Source: an uncultured Sutterella sp.
GTDB lineage: Bacteria > Pseudomonadota > Gammaproteobacteria > Burkholderiales > Burkholderiaceae_F
Assembly (NCBI GenBank): GCA_900764215.1
Contig: CAAFNI010000114.1
Location: 1-6,732 of the forward strand
Direction: 5' to 3'
DNA: 6,732 bases
Part shown: positions 5,926 to 6,732 of the stretch, one piece after another
Numbering within the stretch: position 1 is the stretch's first letter
How the letters are laid out: each line of letters opens with the position of its first letter
Notes under the pieces: model-generated
What the model saw: only the letters and a program-made list of their open reading frames with translations
Database searches by the model: none
What the model was told of the DNA's origin: nothing
Translations under genes and position numbers: made by a program

Positions 5926-6732
5926 ATGTCCATCGAGAAGACGCTTGAAACGCTTGCCCATGACGAATTGTCGGACGCCGACATCGTTTATCTCCTCGGC
6001 CTCACGGCCCCCGAAGAATGCGAGCTCCTCAGGAAGGCCGCCTACGACAGGACGACGGAACTCATGGGGAACTTCGTCTACTACCGCGGACTCATCGAAT
6101 TCTCGAACATCTGCACGGCGAGCTGCCGCTACTGCGGCATCCGGCGCGAGAATCACGACGTCGCGCGCTACACGATGAGCAAGGAGGAGATCGTCGCCGC
6201 AGCCAAGTGGGCGGCCGAGCAGGGGTACGGCTCGATCTGCCTGCAGTCGGGCGAGCGCCGCGACGAGAAGTACGTCGCCTTCGTGGAGGAGTGCCTCGAG
6301 GCCATCCACGCGGCCACGGTCTCCGAGCAGCTTCCCGACGGCGTCGGCGTGACGCTCTCGCTCGGCGAGCAGACGATCGAAACCTACCGGCGCCTCGCGA
6401 AGGCTTCCGGCAATCCCTCCAACCTGCGCTATCTGGCGCGCTTTGAAACCTCGAACCCGGAACTCTTCAAGGTGCTCCACGGCGCGCGCGGCGACCACGA
6501 GAAGGAGCTTCAAAACCGCTTCCGCATGCTTCGCGACCTGCGCGAGGCGGGCTACCAGGTGGGCACCGGCGTCATGATCGGGATTCCGGGCCAGACGCTC
6601 GAGGATCTCTGCCGCGACATCCGCACGTTCCAGCGCTTCGATGTCGACATGATCGGCATGGGGCCCTATCTCATGAGCGAAGGCGGAGAACTTCAGGACT
6701 ACGGCCAGATGGAGCCCTCGGCGCTCCTGCAG
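5926..6732 (+). CDS. hydE: [FeFe]-hydrogenase H-cluster radical SAM maturase HydE, 3' end beyond window
   Basis: HydE is a cytoplasmic radical S-adenosylmethionine enzyme that acts with HydF and HydG to build the di-iron subcluster of the [FeFe]-hydrogenase H-cluster. The window holds 269 codons, roughly three quarters of the usual 340-360. Cys63, Cys67 and Cys70 form the CxxxCxxC site for the [4Fe-4S] cluster (NICTASCRYCGIRRENHDVARY), and the CGIRRxN-x4-RY continuation is typical of HydE. Further family blocks are ICLQSGE (104-110), VTLSLGE (142-148), RYLARFETSNPELF (168-181), GTGVMIGIPGQTLEDL (213-228) and DMIGMGPYL (241-249). These resemble Thermotoga HydE as I recall it. The start at 5926 is supported by AGGAG nine bases upstream. 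The main alternative is the related PylB (methylornithine synthase); the SLGE and RxET blocks favour HydE. No hydF, hydG or hydrogenase gene is visible upstream. Confidence 0.9.
   Translation, partial: MSIEKTLETLAHDELSDADIVYLLGLTAPEECELLRKAAYDRTTELMGNFVYYRGLIEFSNICTASCRYCGIRRENHDVARYTMSKEEIVAAAKWAAEQGYGSICLQSGERRDEKYVAFVEECLEAIHAATVSEQLPDGVGVTLSLGEQTIETYRRLAKASGNPSNLRYLARFETSNPELFKVLHGARGDHEKELQNRFRMLRDLREAGYQVGTGVMIGIPGQTLEDLCRDIRTFQRFDVDMIGMGPYLMSEGGELQDYGQMEPSALLQ

Noticed and set aside
5905..6513. Minus-strand 202-codon frame and the plus-strand frame 6018-6446 over hydE
   Set aside because: Both are shadows of the strongly supported HydE frame, which runs open to the end of the window.

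Overview
The window suggests a Gram-negative, GC-rich, probably anaerobic or microaerobic bacterium. The best guess is a gut betaproteobacterium of the Sutterellaceae (Sutterella/Parasutterella-like). That guess rests on the style of the two autotransporters (cysteine-poor passengers and closely related C-terminal barrels) placed beside a [FeFe]-hydrogenase maturase gene. It is an inference from general resemblance, not a search result. Base 1 is not genomic: the first 32 bases are the end of an Illumina Nextera read-2 transposase adapter, so native sequence starts at about base 33 and the window begins at a contig edge.

Layout, all genes on the + strand. (1) 33-2545: 3' part of a large autotransporter gene. 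Its passenger has about ten 'xVxINGGxI' beta-helix units, followed by a C-terminal outer-membrane beta-barrel. A strong hairpin terminator follows at 2587-2630. (2) 2546-2925: a 380-base non-coding stretch with that terminator, three short inverted repeats, an AT-richer leader, a C8 homopolymer and a ribosome binding site. (3) 2926-5073: a complete second autotransporter of 715 residues with signal peptide, unrelated-looking passenger, and a barrel closely related to the first one. Its terminator is at 5135-5181. (4) 5359-5724: a small exported four-cysteine protein of unknown function, with a textbook intrinsic terminator at 5749-5781. (5) 5926 to the window end: the first 269 codons of a radical SAM protein, very probably the [FeFe]-hydrogenase maturase HydE.

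Each gene is separated from the next by an intrinsic terminator, so these look like four single transcription units rather than one operon. The two autotransporters are tandem paralogues in the barrel and probably display different passengers on the cell surface. The small protein would act in the periplasm. HydE would act in the cytoplasm, helping to make the H-cluster of an [FeFe] hydrogenase not encoded here. No functional link between the surface proteins and hydE is evident.

I found no mobile element, CRISPR array, tRNA or rRNA, and no convincing novel multi-gene system. The points most worth a second look are the adapter at the edge, the C8 tract at a possible promoter of the second autotransporter, the shared-barrel/different-passenger arrangement, and HydE in a probable betaproteobacterium.
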